The notes under the pieces are model-generated. The model was given only the letters and a program-made list of their open reading frames with translations. It did no database searches and had not been told where the DNA came from. A stretch of 64,000 bases of DNA from Halostella salina (GTDB lineage: Archaea; Halobacteriota; Halobacteria; Halobacteriales; Natronoarchaeaceae), in NCBI RefSeq assembly GCF_003675855.1, contig NZ_RCIH01000002.1, forward strand, positions 257,654 through 321,653, in the 5' to 3' direction. Below are positions 1 to 8,178 of this stretch, piece after piece; positions within the stretch are counted from its first letter, which is position 1; each line of letters starts with the position of its first letter. Made by a program: the position numbers and the translations under genes.

Positions 1-1
1 C

Positions 2-283
2 GACCTGACGCTCGCGGAGACGGCCGCGGTGCTCTCCGAGGTCACCGGCGTCGACGTGGACGCGTACAACGTCCCCATCGAGGACGCCTACGAGGACTTC
101 GGCGAGGAGTTCACCGTGATGTGCGAGTGGTTCAACGAGGTCGGCTACGACGCAGACATCGACCAACTCGCCGAGACGTTCGGCTTCGAGTTCACGACGC
201 TGCCCGAGTACCTGCGCGACCACGGCTGGGCGGAGAAAGAGGGCATGGCCGCCGTCCCCGGCTGGGTCAAGGCGATGCAGTAA
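2..283 (+). CDS. NmrA-like NAD(P)-binding protein, 5'-truncated by the window edge
   Basis: The reading frame is open from base 2 and ends at the TAA at 281-283. Only the last 93 residues are inside the window, so the Rossmann-fold N-terminus with its glycine motif is missing. The visible tail (a helical segment ending in a PEYLRDHGW-type motif) resembles the C-terminus of NmrA/HSCARG-family atypical short-chain dehydrogenases, which bind NAD(P)(H) and often act as redox sensors rather than enzymes. That family assignment rests on the tail alone and is moderate. The gene converges on the tungstate transporter ATPase gene, only 6 bp away. Confidence 0.6.
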   Translation, partial: DLTLAETAAVLSEVTGVDVDAYNVPIEDAYEDFGEEFTVMCEWFNEVGYDADIDQLAETFGFEFTTLPEYLRDHGWAEKEGMAAVPGWVKAMQ

Positions 284-289
284 CGTCGG

Positions 290-1342
290 TCACACTTCTT
301 CGATCAGGTGAACTGCTTCGGGGGCGACTGCGAGCGCCACCGTCGCGCCGCGCTCGACCCCGGCGCGCTCGAATTCGGTCGCGCCGACCGCCGCAGTGAC
401 CGCCACGTCCGCACCGTCGATGGCCACCGTCACGCGGTACTCGTCGCCTTCGTGGAGCCACCGGGTGACGGTACCGTGGAGCACGTTCCCGCCGTCGGGT
501 TCGCTTACCGAGCCGCCGGCCCCCTCAAGGCGGATCCGTGCGGGCCGGACGCAGGCCGTCACGGACGCCCCGGCTGGCGCGTCCCGCGCCGAACGGATGG
601 TCCGGTCGCCCAGTGCGAGCGCGACGCCGTCGCGATCGCGCTCGACGACGCGCGCCTCGAACACGTTCTCGCTGCCGGTGAACCGCGCGACGAACGGCGT
701 CGCCGGGCGGTCGAGCACGCCCGAGGGCGTGTCGACCTGTTCGATTTCGCCGTCGCGCATCACAGCCACGCGGTCGCCGACCGCCGTCGCGACGCGGCGG
801 TCGTGGGTCACGAGCACCGTCGGGACGCCGATCGAGTCGAGCGCGTCGTGGAGCGCCTCGCGGAGGCGGCGGCGGACCGGCGCGTCGAGGTTCGCCAGCG
901 GCTCGTCCAGCAGGAGCGCGTCGGGGTCGGCCGCGAGCGCCCGGGCGAGCGCGACGCGCTGGCGCTCGCCGCCCGACAGCGCCGTTGCCGGGCGGTCCAG
1001 CACCTCCGCGACCTCCAGTGTCGCGGCCAGGTCTTCGACGCGCTCCGGCCCTGCCCCGGCGTACGCGACGTTCTCGCGGGCGGTCATGTGCGGAAAGAGC
1101 GCGCCGTCCTGGAACACGACGCCGACGCCGCGCTCCTCGGGCGGGCGGCCGTCGATGCGGCGGCCCGACAGCGAAACTTGCCCGCCGTCCGGGTCGAGCG
1201 TGCCGGCGACCAGCCCGAGCAGCGTCGTCTTCCCGCAGCCGGACGGGCCGAGGACGGCCAGCACCTCGTCGTCGACCGACAGGTCCACCGGCCCGAGCCG
1301 GAAGCCGTCGAACGCCTTCGTGAGGTTTCGGACGGCGAGCAT
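290..1342 (-). CDS. Tungstate/molybdate ABC transporter ATP-binding protein (WtpC/ModC-like)
   Basis: This 350-residue cytoplasmic ATPase would power oxyanion import. It has a Walker A motif (GPSGCGKTT) near residue 35, a Q-loop (VVFQDGALFPH), an LSGGERQRVALARAL signature, a Walker B LLLDEPLANLD and a switch His (VTHD). A roughly 130-residue C-terminal TOBE-like domain follows, as in ModC/WtpC/PotA ATPases. I start it at the ATG of MLAVRNLTKAF (1342), because any upstream extension in this frame is arginine-rich out-of-frame sequence overlapping the permease. The stop of the permease gene lies 2 nt upstream, so the three transporter genes form one minus-strand operon in the order binding protein, permease, ATPase. 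Family membership is clear. The substrate is inferred from the neighbouring WtpA-like protein. Confidence 0.9.
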   Translation of the reverse strand: MLAVRNLTKAFDGFRLGPVDLSVDDEVLAVLGPSGCGKTTLLGLVAGTLDPDGGQVSLSGRRIDGRPPEERGVGVVFQDGALFPHMTARENVAYAGAGPERVEDLAATLEVAEVLDRPATALSGGERQRVALARALAADPDALLLDEPLANLDAPVRRRLREALHDALDSIGVPTVLVTHDRRVATAVGDRVAVMRDGEIEQVDTPSGVLDRPATPFVARFTGSENVFEARVVERDRDGVALALGDRTIRSARDAPAGASVTACVRPARIRLEGAGGSVSEPDGGNVLHGTVTRWLHEGDEYRVTVAIDGADVAVTAAVGATEFERAGVERGATVALAVAPEAVHLIEEV

Positions 1343-1344
1343 GG

Positions 1345-2148
1345 TCAGGCCAGTGGGTTCGAGCCGAGGGCGTTCAGCGCGGCGAGCGTGGCGACGGCGA
1401 CGCAGACGAGGACGACCGCGACCGGGAACGCGGCGTCGATCCCTGCGGTGGTAAAGGACACCCAGATCTGGACCGGCATCGTCCGGGGGTAGTACGCGAG
1501 CATGATCGTCGCGCCGAACTCCCCGAGCGCCCGGGCGAAGGCGAGGGTGATCCCGGCGAGCACGCCCGGCCACGACAGCGGGAGCGTCACGCGCCGGAAC
1601 GTCGTCAGCCGCCCCTTGCCCAGCGACCGCGACGCGTGCTCCAGGCTCGGGTCGACGCTCTCGAACGCCGCTTTCGCCGTGACGACGACGAACGGCGACG
1701 CGACGAACGTCTGTGCGAGCACGACGCCGACGAGCGAGCGCGTCAGCGGCAGGCCGCTCGCGGCCGCCAGTTCGCCGAGCGCGGTGCCGGGGCCGACCAC
1801 GGTGAGCAGGAGCATCCCGCTGACCACCGGCGGGAGGACGAGCGGCAGCACGACGGCGGCGGTGACCAGCGTCGCGGCCCGGCCGTCGGCGCGGGCCAGC
1901 CAGTACGCCAGCGGCAGGCCGAGCGCCGTGGCGACCGCGGTGCTGGCGGCGGCGGCCGTCACGGAGGTCCGCACGGCGGCGAGGACCCGCGGCGTCGTCA
2001 ACTGTTCCCAGACGGCCGCCGGCGGCTGTGCCACCAGCAGCGACGCGAGCGGGACGAGGTAGTACAGCAGGAGGACGCCCCCGAGCGCGAGGGCGACGGC
2101 CAGCGGGTCGAGCCGCCGTCCGGCGGCCTCAGAGCGCGTCGGGAACAT
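1345..2148 (-). CDS. Tungstate/molybdate ABC transporter permease (WtpB/ModB-like)
   Basis: This 267-residue integral membrane protein has about six hydrophobic segments. The binding-protein-dependent transport (EAA-type) loop is readable around residues 170-190 (EHASRSLGKGRLTTFRRVTL) and would contact the ATPase. A LGEFGATIMLAY segment near residue 215 is typical of ModB/WtpB/CysW permeases. The start codon lies 20 nt inside the upstream binding-protein gene, and the stop is 2 nt before the ATPase start. Such tight packing suggests translational coupling within a single operon. The role is channel formation for tungstate or molybdate released by the binding protein. Substrate choice between the two oxyanions cannot be read from this subunit. 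Confidence 0.9.
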   Translation of the reverse strand: MFPTRSEAAGRRLDPLAVALALGGVLLLYYLVPLASLLVAQPPAAVWEQLTTPRVLAAVRTSVTAAAASTAVATALGLPLAYWLARADGRAATLVTAAVVLPLVLPPVVSGMLLLTVVGPGTALGELAAASGLPLTRSLVGVVLAQTFVASPFVVVTAKAAFESVDPSLEHASRSLGKGRLTTFRRVTLPLSWPGVLAGITLAFARALGEFGATIMLAYYPRTMPVQIWVSFTTAGIDAAFPVAVVLVCVAVATLAALNALGSNPLA

Positions 2149-3028
2149 CGCCCCTGTACCGCGGGTAGTTCGCGGGCGCTCCGAAGCCGAACTCGTCGAG
2201 GTACGCCCCGGCGACGTGCGTCTCGAACGCGTCGACCGCCGGTTCGGCGTCCCGGCGGAGCGTCGCCGCGTAGCTGATCGGCCCGCCCCGGACCGTCTTG
2301 CCGCCCGGCAGTTCGTACGTCGCGGTCGCGTACTCGTCGGCGCGGTCGGGGTCGCTCAGGTCGACTGCCGGCGGGAGGGCGACGAAATCGTATCCGCGGT
2401 CGAGGGCCATGCTCCGATAGGTGAACGCGGCGTCGACCCCGCCCGTCTCGAACTGGCTCAACAGCTGCGTCTCGGGGTACACCTGGTCGCGCTCCGGGAT
2501 CGCCGTGCGGAGGTCCGCGTCCGTCCCGTAGTGCTCGGTCGCCAGTTCCAGCGCGAACAGGGTGCGGTAGCCGAGCGGGTCGAGGTCGGGGTCCGTCCGG
2601 CCGAGCGACACGCCGCCGTTCAGGAGGGGTCGGTACCACCCCTCGCGGCCGGCTTCCGCGACGCGCCGGCCGCCCTCGCTGTCGCCGTCGTACGCCAGCA
2701 CGACCGCGTTGGTGGCGAACTCCGCGTACCAGTCCGGGTGGAGCGGCCCGTCGAACAGCGCTGTGTCCGCAAGCGTCACGATGTCGGGGTCCTTCGCGCC
2801 CTCCGCGACGAGCCGGGCCGCCCGCGCGGAGCCGTGTGCCTCGACCCGGAGCGGGGCATCGACGCGCTCGCGGAGCCCGTTCTCCAGCGCGTTCTGGAGG
2901 CTCCCGGCGGCCAGCACGGAGACGGCGTCGCCGCCGCCGGACACCGCCCCGCAGCCCGCCAGCCCGGCGACGCCGCCCGCTGCGGCCGAGAGCAGCGTCC
3001 GTCGCCCGACGCGGTCGTCGCCGTCCAT
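2129..3028 (-). CDS. wtpA: Tungstate/molybdate-binding lipoprotein, WtpA type
   Basis: The 299-residue product begins with a Tat motif (GRRTLL after an acidic start) and a lipobox (LAGC) near residue 25. It should be exported folded and anchored to the outer face of the membrane. The core has the AGSLQNALE strand near the N-terminus and a GRTDPDLDPLGYRT motif in the middle; the latter matches the WtpA family of tungstate/molybdate-binding proteins rather than classical bacterial ModA. I use the ATG at 3028 rather than an upstream in-frame start because the Tat signal then sits at the N-terminus, and the longer frame runs through the divergent promoter. It heads the wtp operon and is transcribed divergently from a Tfx-type regulator 61 bp away. 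Confidence 0.85.
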   Translation of the reverse strand: MDGDDRVGRRTLLSAAAGGVAGLAGCGAVSGGGDAVSVLAAGSLQNALENGLRERVDAPLRVEAHGSARAARLVAEGAKDPDIVTLADTALFDGPLHPDWYAEFATNAVVLAYDGDSEGGRRVAEAGREGWYRPLLNGGVSLGRTDPDLDPLGYRTLFALELATEHYGTDADLRTAIPERDQVYPETQLLSQFETGGVDAAFTYRSMALDRGYDFVALPPAVDLSDPDRADEYATATYELPGGKTVRGGPISYAATLRRDAEPAVDAFETHVAGAYLDEFGFGAPANYPRYRGDVPDAL

Positions 3029-3089
3029 GGATGTGCAATCGAAACGGTTCGACCTAAAGCTTATCCCAAACGGTTTCGTTTGATCCGCC
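3029..3089. promoter_or_regulatory. Divergent wtpA/Tfx promoter with two short palindromes
   Basis: This 61-bp gap must hold both promoters. An A/T-rich core (TAAAGCTTATCC, about 3055-3066) could serve as TATA box in both directions. On each side of it lies a perfect interrupted palindrome: TCGAA-N4-TTCGA at 3039-3052 and CAAACG-N4-CGTTTG at 3067-3082. Both sit where a bound protein would block or recruit the transcription machinery. Seen directly: the palindromes and their positions. Inferred: that they are binding sites, most simply for the adjacent Tfx-family protein. Confidence 0.5.
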
Positions 3090-3515
3090 ATGCCGACCGC
3101 CGAGGACACCGCGCTGACCGACCGGCAGGTCGAGGTGCTCGAACTCCGGGAGGCGGGCCTCACTCAGCGCGAGGTCGCCGAGCGCCTCGGGACGACCGCC
3201 TCGAACGTGAGCGCGATAGAGCGCGCCGCCCAGGAGAACGTGGGACAGGCCCGGCGGACGCTCGAACTGGTGCGGACGCTCCGGTCGCCCGTCCGCTTCA
3301 CCGTCGACGCCGGGACGTACTTCGAGGACCTCGTCGACGCGGTGTACGACCACGGCGACGAGGCCGGGATCAAGGTGGACTACTGCACGCCCGAACTGAA
3401 CGCCCACCTGTACGGCGAACTGGAGGACCACGTCGCCGACAGCCGCCTCGACACGGCGGTCGAGGTCGGCCTGACGGAGGACGGCGAGGTGAAGGTGTAC
3501 GTCGACGGGGCGTAG
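3090..3515 (+). CDS. Tfx-family DNA-binding transcriptional regulator
   Basis: The 141-residue protein starts with a helix-turn-helix (residues about 8-40, LTDRQVEVLELREAGLTQREVAERLGTT) and continues with a mixed C-terminal domain ending in VEVGLTEDGEVKVYVDGA. This arrangement matches Tfx, first described in Methanothermobacter as a regulator binding the molybdenum formylmethanofuran dehydrogenase (fmdECB) promoter. The gene is divergent from a tungstate/molybdate transporter, so a role in oxyanion-responsive control of that transporter is the natural inference. The ATG at 3090 follows the A/T-rich core by about 25 nt, fitting a leaderless mRNA. It converges with the MFS gene, 10 bp away. Confidence 0.82.
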   Translation: MPTAEDTALTDRQVEVLELREAGLTQREVAERLGTTASNVSAIERAAQENVGQARRTLELVRTLRSPVRFTVDAGTYFEDLVDAVYDHGDEAGIKVDYCTPELNAHLYGELEDHVADSRLDTAVEVGLTEDGEVKVYVDGA

Positions 3516-3525
3516 CGCGCCGGAG

Positions 3526-4719
3526 TCACTCGCCCCCGTCCTGTGCCGGCAGCAGGAGGAACAGCAGTGCGGCGACCGCCGTGACGACCGCGAGCAGGTA
3601 GAACGACTCGTCGAGCAGCCCGCGGTCCGACAGCACCCCCACGACAGTCGAGCCGCTGGCCCCGAGCAGGAAGAAGACCGTCCGCAGGAACCCCCACGCC
3701 GTCCCGGTGCCCTCGGGCGGCAGCGCGTCGATGATGTACGCGTTCATCACCGGCTGGACCGCCATCTGCCCGGCGAGCAGGGCGACCACGGCGGCGACGG
3801 GAACCAGCCCGCCGACCCACGGGAGCGCGGCCAGCGTCGCCACGGTCGCGGCGGTCACGACGGCCATCACCGCCCGCGTCCCGTAGCGGTCGACCGCGTC
3901 GCCGCCGGCCAGCTGGAACGCCGCGCCGGCGACGAACAGGAGCGCGAACAGCGCGCCGGCGACGCCCTGGCTGAGCTCCTTCGCCCGGATGAGGTACGTC
4001 GGGAGGAAGGCGGTCAGCGCCTGGAACGTGAACAGCATGAGCGTCAGGGCCGCGACGGCCGTCACGACCTGCCGGTCCGCGAGCGCGCGGCGGAGCGTCC
4101 GGGCGAGCGGCGCGTCGGCGTCGTCGCTCCCCTCGCTCCCCGTATCGGCCGGAACGTACCGCCACGTCGCGACGGCGGTGGCGAGAAACAGCGGGACGGC
4201 CAGCCCGACGCCGAGCCGCCAGCCGTCCGTCGACCCCTCCGCGAGGAGGCTGGCGACGAAGGGAAGCGCTGCCGACCCGAGGCTCCCGGCGGCGAGCGTG
4301 ATCCCGAACGCCCGGCCCGGCGTCGGCGCGAACAGGTTCGAGAGCGCGATGCCTCGCGGCGGCCCGAACAGCCCCGTCCCGAGCCCGAACAGCGCGCAGG
4401 CGACGAGGAAGACGGCGAAGACGGGTGCGACCGCGGTCGCGGCCAGGCTCCCGCCCGCGAGCACGAGGCTGACGGCGAGCAGCGTCCGCTCGTCCACCCG
4501 GTCGGCGAGCGCCCCCGCGGGGAACTGCATCACGCCGTAGCCGACCCAGATGACGGAGACGGCCAGCCCCGCGGTCGCGTCGTCGATGTCGAACGCCGTC
4601 CGCACCTGCGGCAGGATCGCGGGCAGCAGGAAGCGCGCGCCCAGCGTGAGAAACCAGCCGACCGCCAGCGCGGTTAGCGCCGGTACGAGGCTGTCGTCCG
4701 TCCGGTCCCGTGAGTCCAC
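3526..4719 (-). CDS. Major facilitator superfamily transporter
   Basis: The product is a 12-helix secondary transporter of about 397 residues. The signature loop between helices 2 and 3 is present (GALADRVDERTLL), and the N-terminal half contains a GYGVMQFPAGALADR segment typical of MFS proteins in the anion/sugar/drug antiporter group. I place the start at the GTG at 4719 rather than a TTG ten codons earlier, because an A/T-rich box (GATTTCTTGT, about 4745-4756) lies at the usual leaderless distance from the GTG. The substrate is unknown. The gene converges with the Tfx regulator and is followed upstream by an unrelated dUTPase-like gene in the same direction with its own spacer. Confidence 0.85.
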   Translation of the reverse strand: MDSRDRTDDSLVPALTALAVGWFLTLGARFLLPAILPQVRTAFDIDDATAGLAVSVIWVGYGVMQFPAGALADRVDERTLLAVSLVLAGGSLAATAVAPVFAVFLVACALFGLGTGLFGPPRGIALSNLFAPTPGRAFGITLAAGSLGSAALPFVASLLAEGSTDGWRLGVGLAVPLFLATAVATWRYVPADTGSEGSDDADAPLARTLRRALADRQVVTAVAALTLMLFTFQALTAFLPTYLIRAKELSQGVAGALFALLFVAGAAFQLAGGDAVDRYGTRAVMAVVTAATVATLAALPWVGGLVPVAAVVALLAGQMAVQPVMNAYIIDALPPEGTGTAWGFLRTVFFLLGASGSTVVGVLSDRGLLDESFYLLAVVTAVAALLFLLLPAQDGGE

Positions 4720-4788
4720 GTTGCCCGAGGATCCTCGGCCGGCGGACAAGAAATCACGGATCGCGGAACCGCGGCGCGCGTCCCGTCG

Positions 4789-5211
4789 CTAGTCGGCGTC
4801 GACGACGGTCGACACGCGGGCGTTCTCCTTCAGCCGGATCCCCGCGCCGCCGACCGACAGCGGCACCGGCCCGAGTTCCGCGACGGTCATCGTCGGGTGG
4901 CTGGCCCCGCGCTCGCGCAGTTCGCGTCGCGGCTGGACGGTCAGCGCCGCGTCGCCGGCGACCGACTCGTTGTACGCGACGAGGTACTGCCCCGCCTCCA
5001 GGTGCCACCACTCGTAGTCGTCGTCCTCGTTGCGCCACGTGCGCTCGTGGGGCGTGCGCTCGGCGTCGGTCAGTTCGCCGCCGCCGAAGTCGACGCGGCC
5101 GGGCGCGGTCACCTCGTACACCTCGCTCACGGTGAGGTCGACGCCGTCGTCGTGGACCTGCGTCGGTTCGTGGAGCAGTCCGTCGACGTGGCTCGCGATG
5201 TCGTCGGTCAT
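4789..5211 (-). CDS. dUTPase / dCTP deaminase-like nucleotide hydrolase
   Basis: The 140-residue product shows the jelly-roll pattern of the dUTPase/dCTP-deaminase superfamily: GVDLTVSEVYEV, GRVDFGGGEL, WWHLEAGQYLVAYNE and a C-terminal GGAGIRLKENARVSTV strand. Members remove dUTP or deaminate dCTP to keep uracil out of DNA. Haloarchaeal relatives are usually annotated as deoxyuridine triphosphate nucleotidohydrolase or as dCTP deaminase-like. I cannot decide between the two reactions from the sequence; the canonical dCTP deaminase motif with catalytic Glu is not obvious. It lies alone between the MFS gene and tfb on the minus strand, so it is probably transcribed by itself. Confidence 0.75.
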   Translation of the reverse strand: MTDDIASHVDGLLHEPTQVHDDGVDLTVSEVYEVTAPGRVDFGGGELTDAERTPHERTWRNEDDDYEWWHLEAGQYLVAYNESVAGDAALTVQPRRELRERGASHPTMTVAELGPVPLSVGGAGIRLKENARVSTVVDAD

Positions 5212-5299
5212 CGCCCGACAGTACGGCCCGCCCGGAGGAAAAAGTGGCCGTCGTTGCGGCCGGGAACCGCCGGCGATGCGTCCGGACCGACGCTGCGCT

Positions 5300-6262
5300 C
5301 TACGCGTCGCCTTCCAGCACCGCCGTTTGCTCCTGGTACCGGTTGCGGATGGTGACCTCCGTCACCTGCGCGACCTCGGCGACCGCGCGCTGGGTCTGCT
5401 TCTCGTCGCAGTCCAGCGACGCGGTGTAGATCGCTGCCGCGGCGAAGCCGGTCGGCGACTTGCCGGAGTGGAGCCCCTCCTTCGCGGTCCGCTCGACGAT
5501 CTCGCGGGCTCGCGTCCGGACGCTCTCGCTCACCTCTAGCTCCGAGCAAAAGCGCGGGACGAACTGCTTCGGGTCGACCGGCTTCATCTCCAGCCCGAGC
5601 TCCTGGGAGATGTAGCGGTACGTCCGGCCGATCTCCCGGCGGTCGACGCGGGACACCTCGCTGATCTCCTCCAGGCTCCGGGCGATCCCCTCCTTGCGGC
5701 AGGCGGCGTACAGCGTCGCGGTCGCGACGCCCTCGATGGACCGGCCCCGGATGAGGTCTTTCTCCAGGGCCTTCCGGTACATCACGCTCGCTATCTCCCG
5801 GACGAACCGCGGGACGCCCAGCGCCGATGCCATCCGGTCGATCTCGGAGAGCGCCTGCTTGAGGTTACGTTCGCCGGCGTCGCGGGTCCGGATCCGGCGC
5901 TGCCACTTGCGGAGCCGGTGGAGCTGGCCGCGCTTCTCCGAGCCGATCGACCGGCCCTTCGCGTCCGTGTTGCGCCAGTCGATGTCGGTCGTCAGTCCCT
6001 TGTCGTGCATGGTCTCAGTCGTCGGCGCGCCGACGCGGGACTTCTGCTGGCGCTCCTCGTGGCTGAACGCGCGCCACTCGGGGCCGTAGTCTATCGCCTC
6101 CTCGTCGACGACGAGCCCGCAGTCGTCACAGACCAGCTCCCCCCGGTCGGGGCTCTGGACGAACTGGTCGGCCCCACACTCCGGGCATTCCGACTCCGAC
6201 TCCGTGTTCTCCGGTTCTATCTCGGCGCGACGACCGCTTCGGTGTGTGTTGAGGCGTGACAT
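5300..6262 (-). CDS. tfb: Transcription initiation factor IIB (TFB)
   Basis: This 320-residue protein is the archaeal TFIIB homologue that bridges TBP-DNA and RNA polymerase. The N-terminal zinc ribbon uses Cys26, Cys29, Cys45 and Cys48 (CPECG...CDDCG). The conserved B-reader/linker follows ([23 protein letters not shown]). Two cyclin-fold repeats fill residues about 120-315, with the second ending in the [16 protein letters not shown] recognition helix that contacts the BRE. Haloarchaea carry several TFBs and the paralogue cannot be named here. Upstream (6263-6538) there is no gene; an A/T-rich patch around 6375-6390 (TTCATAAC on the minus strand) could be the promoter, which would imply a leader of roughly 90 nt. 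Confidence 0.96.
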   Translation of the reverse strand: MSRLNTHRSGRRAEIEPENTESESECPECGADQFVQSPDRGELVCDDCGLVVDEEAIDYGPEWRAFSHEERQQKSRVGAPTTETMHDKGLTTDIDWRNTDAKGRSIGSEKRGQLHRLRKWQRRIRTRDAGERNLKQALSEIDRMASALGVPRFVREIASVMYRKALEKDLIRGRSIEGVATATLYAACRKEGIARSLEEISEVSRVDRREIGRTYRYISQELGLEMKPVDPKQFVPRFCSELEVSESVRTRAREIVERTAKEGLHSGKSPTGFAAAAIYTASLDCDEKQTQRAVAEVAQVTEVTIRNRYQEQTAVLEGDA

Positions 6263-6538
6263 TGTATCTCGGCGAGGGCGGCGGCTGCCGGCGTCCAGGC
6301 GACGACCGAAAAACGCCCCCGACGCTGCCGGCGGTCCCCGTCCCCTCTTCTGCTTTCGCGTTACCGATAGCCACCCTTTGTTATGAACCCGCTATGCTAA
6401 CCGGGCTGAACACAACGGCTCGTTACCGGTTCTACCGCGCCCATCCCCGCCTGCCGCCCGCGACAGCCGGGGGTTTGTCGTGACCTACGGAGCGGTAGGT
6501 GCGGGTTTCACCCGACGGTCGTCGTCCGTTGCTGTCAG
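6263..6538. other. Intergenic region upstream of tfb, no gene seen
   Basis: This 276-bp gap separates tfb from the small zinc-ribbon gene, both on the minus strand. Short open frames on the plus strand here show no haloarchaeal composition and match nothing I recognise. The part next to 6370-6400 is the only A/T-rich patch and is the likely tfb promoter. The part next to 6539 contains short GC-rich inverted repeats, a plausible transcript end for the zinc-ribbon gene. Confidence 0.5.
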
Positions 6539-6691
6539 TTACGCTTTTGCGCGTTCTACCAGACACTTGACGGAGCAGTAGTAGTGCTCGATTTGCTCCT
6601 GACTGCCCTTGAACTCCATCGGCTTGACGACCACGACGTGGGTGTCGTCCTCGGTCGCTATCTCCTCGGTGCAGTTGTTACACTGTGGCAT
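6539..6691 (-). CDS. Small zinc-ribbon protein (50 aa)
   Basis: The 50-residue product has a CNNC pair near residue 4 and a CSVKC pair near residue 42, spaced as in a treble-clef or zinc-ribbon knuckle. Small proteins of this kind are common in haloarchaea and some are annotated as DUF7576-like; I cannot confirm that family here. I start at the ATG at 6691 rather than an in-frame ATG 13 codons upstream, because a Shine-Dalgarno-like GGAGGGGAT directly precedes it. The strand 3' of the gene (6440-6538) holds GC-rich inverted repeats such as TGACCTACGGAGCGGTAGGT-like sequence that may end the transcript. Function unknown. Confidence 0.7.
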   Translation of the reverse strand: MPQCNNCTEEIATEDDTHVVVVKPMEFKGSQEQIEHYYCSVKCLVERAKA

Positions 6692-6801
6692 CCGATCCCC
6701 CTCCGGCGCTGTCCGTTCCCCGACGAGCATTGTCCCCTGTGATCATGCCTCGACCCGAGTAAAACGTCAATCGTAAAACAACTTACGGTCGGGGCGATGC
6801 G

Positions 6802-8112
6802 CTACTCGTCGCGGTCGTACGCGCCGGCCCGGTCCAGCCGACCGCGCGCCTCCAGCACCGACGGCGTGCGACAGACGCCCGGCGCACCCGTGGCCTGCGG
6901 CACCGCGCAGTTGTTGCAGCTTTCACAGACCGCCCGCCCCCCGTCGCTGTCCAGCAACCGCGCCCCCAGTCGCGGCTCGGCGTAGAACGGGCGGCCCACC
7001 CCCACGGCGTCGCAGGCGTCGCCGAGCAGACCGTCCATCTCCCCGCGCCCCCGGATCCCGCCCTCCGCCAGCACCGGCACGTCGACACGCGCCCGGACGC
7101 GCCCGCAGAAGTCGGCGTTCCACGCCGGTTCGAAGTCGTACTGCAGCGACTGCAGCCGGTTCAGCGCGGCGACGATCCGCGCCCGGAGCCGGCTCCCGAA
7201 CGCCGCCGCGTAGCCCGCGGAAAAGCGGTCGTCCTCCCACGCGCGCTTCGGATACTCGCCGCGGACGATGCTCATGTCCCAGACGACCGACCCCTGCACC
7301 GGCACCACCGCGTCGTAGCCGACCGCCGCGGCGCGCTCGGCGATCCGGACGCCGTCGTCGAGCGAGAGACGCCGCCGCACCACCGGCGGCGCGGCCGTCT
7401 CCGCCGGCACCTTCGTCACCAGCGGTACGTCGCCGGCCCGCTCGCGGATCTCGTCGTGGAGGACCTCCAGAAACCGCGTTCGCGCCCGGAGCGACCCGCC
7501 GAACTCGTCGTCCCGGCGGTTGTAGAACGGCGAGAGGAACTGCTGGACGATGCCCATGTTCGCGCCGGCGATGTGGATGCCGTCGTAGCCCGCGTCGACG
7601 AGGCGTTCGGCTGCTCGGCCGAAATCGGCGGCGAGTTCGTACACCTCGGCGGTCGACAGGACGTGCGGGTCGTAGGCGAGAAAGCCCAACCTATCCAGCG
7701 CCCGCAGTTGCCACGGGGGCCGCGAGACGGCGAGTTGCTCCAGCCCGGGATGTTTCTCGCGGTACTCGGCGTGCCACGTTTCCATGCTCCGAAGCCCGCC
7801 GTGTTCCAGCTGCGCGAAGATCCGGCCGCCGTGGTCGTGGACCGCGTCGGCGACTGCCGACAGCCCAGCAACGAACTCGTCGTCGTGGACGCGCGTCATC
7901 CCCGGCGCGGCACAGCCCCCCTCGCCGCGGACGATGGTCGCGCCCTGGAAGATCAGCCCGACGCCCGACTCGGCGGCCGGTTCGAGTTCCGCGACCAGCC
8001 GGTCGGCGGCGTCCGACCCGTTGCCCGCACACTCCAACAGCGGCGCGCGGTAGAGGCGGTTCGGGAGGGTGCAGTCGCCGATTTCCAGCGGTGTGTCGAG
8101 ATCTATCGCCAT
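6802..8112 (-). CDS. Old yellow enzyme-type NADH:flavin oxidoreductase with Fe-S motif
   Basis: This 436-residue enzyme is an FMN-binding TIM barrel of the old yellow enzyme / 2,4-dienoyl-CoA reductase group, which reduces activated double bonds with NAD(P)H. Visible markers are PLEIGDCTLPNRLYRAPL at the start, AQLEHGG, DGIHIAGANMGIVQQFLSPFYNRRDDEFGGSL (the family signature) and VLAEGGIRGRGEMDGLLG near the phosphate site. Near the C-terminus it has C-x2-C-x2-C-x11-C (CESCNNCAVPQ...GVC), the spacing used for the [4Fe-4S] cluster of dienoyl-CoA reductase and trimethylamine dehydrogenase. The large C-terminal NAD-binding extension of those enzymes is absent, so the electron donor is uncertain. 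The gene stands alone. Confidence 0.88.
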   Translation of the reverse strand: MAIDLDTPLEIGDCTLPNRLYRAPLLECAGNGSDAADRLVAELEPAAESGVGLIFQGATIVRGEGGCAAPGMTRVHDDEFVAGLSAVADAVHDHGGRIFAQLEHGGLRSMETWHAEYREKHPGLEQLAVSRPPWQLRALDRLGFLAYDPHVLSTAEVYELAADFGRAAERLVDAGYDGIHIAGANMGIVQQFLSPFYNRRDDEFGGSLRARTRFLEVLHDEIRERAGDVPLVTKVPAETAAPPVVRRRLSLDDGVRIAERAAAVGYDAVVPVQGSVVWDMSIVRGEYPKRAWEDDRFSAGYAAAFGSRLRARIVAALNRLQSLQYDFEPAWNADFCGRVRARVDVPVLAEGGIRGRGEMDGLLGDACDAVGVGRPFYAEPRLGARLLDSDGGRAVCESCNNCAVPQATGAPGVCRTPSVLEARGRLDRAGAYDRDE

Positions 8113-8178
8113 GGCGTGATAGCTGTCCGTCCGTTCATTGTGGCCGAAACGGCGTTACGCTTTGCCCGAATCCACCGG

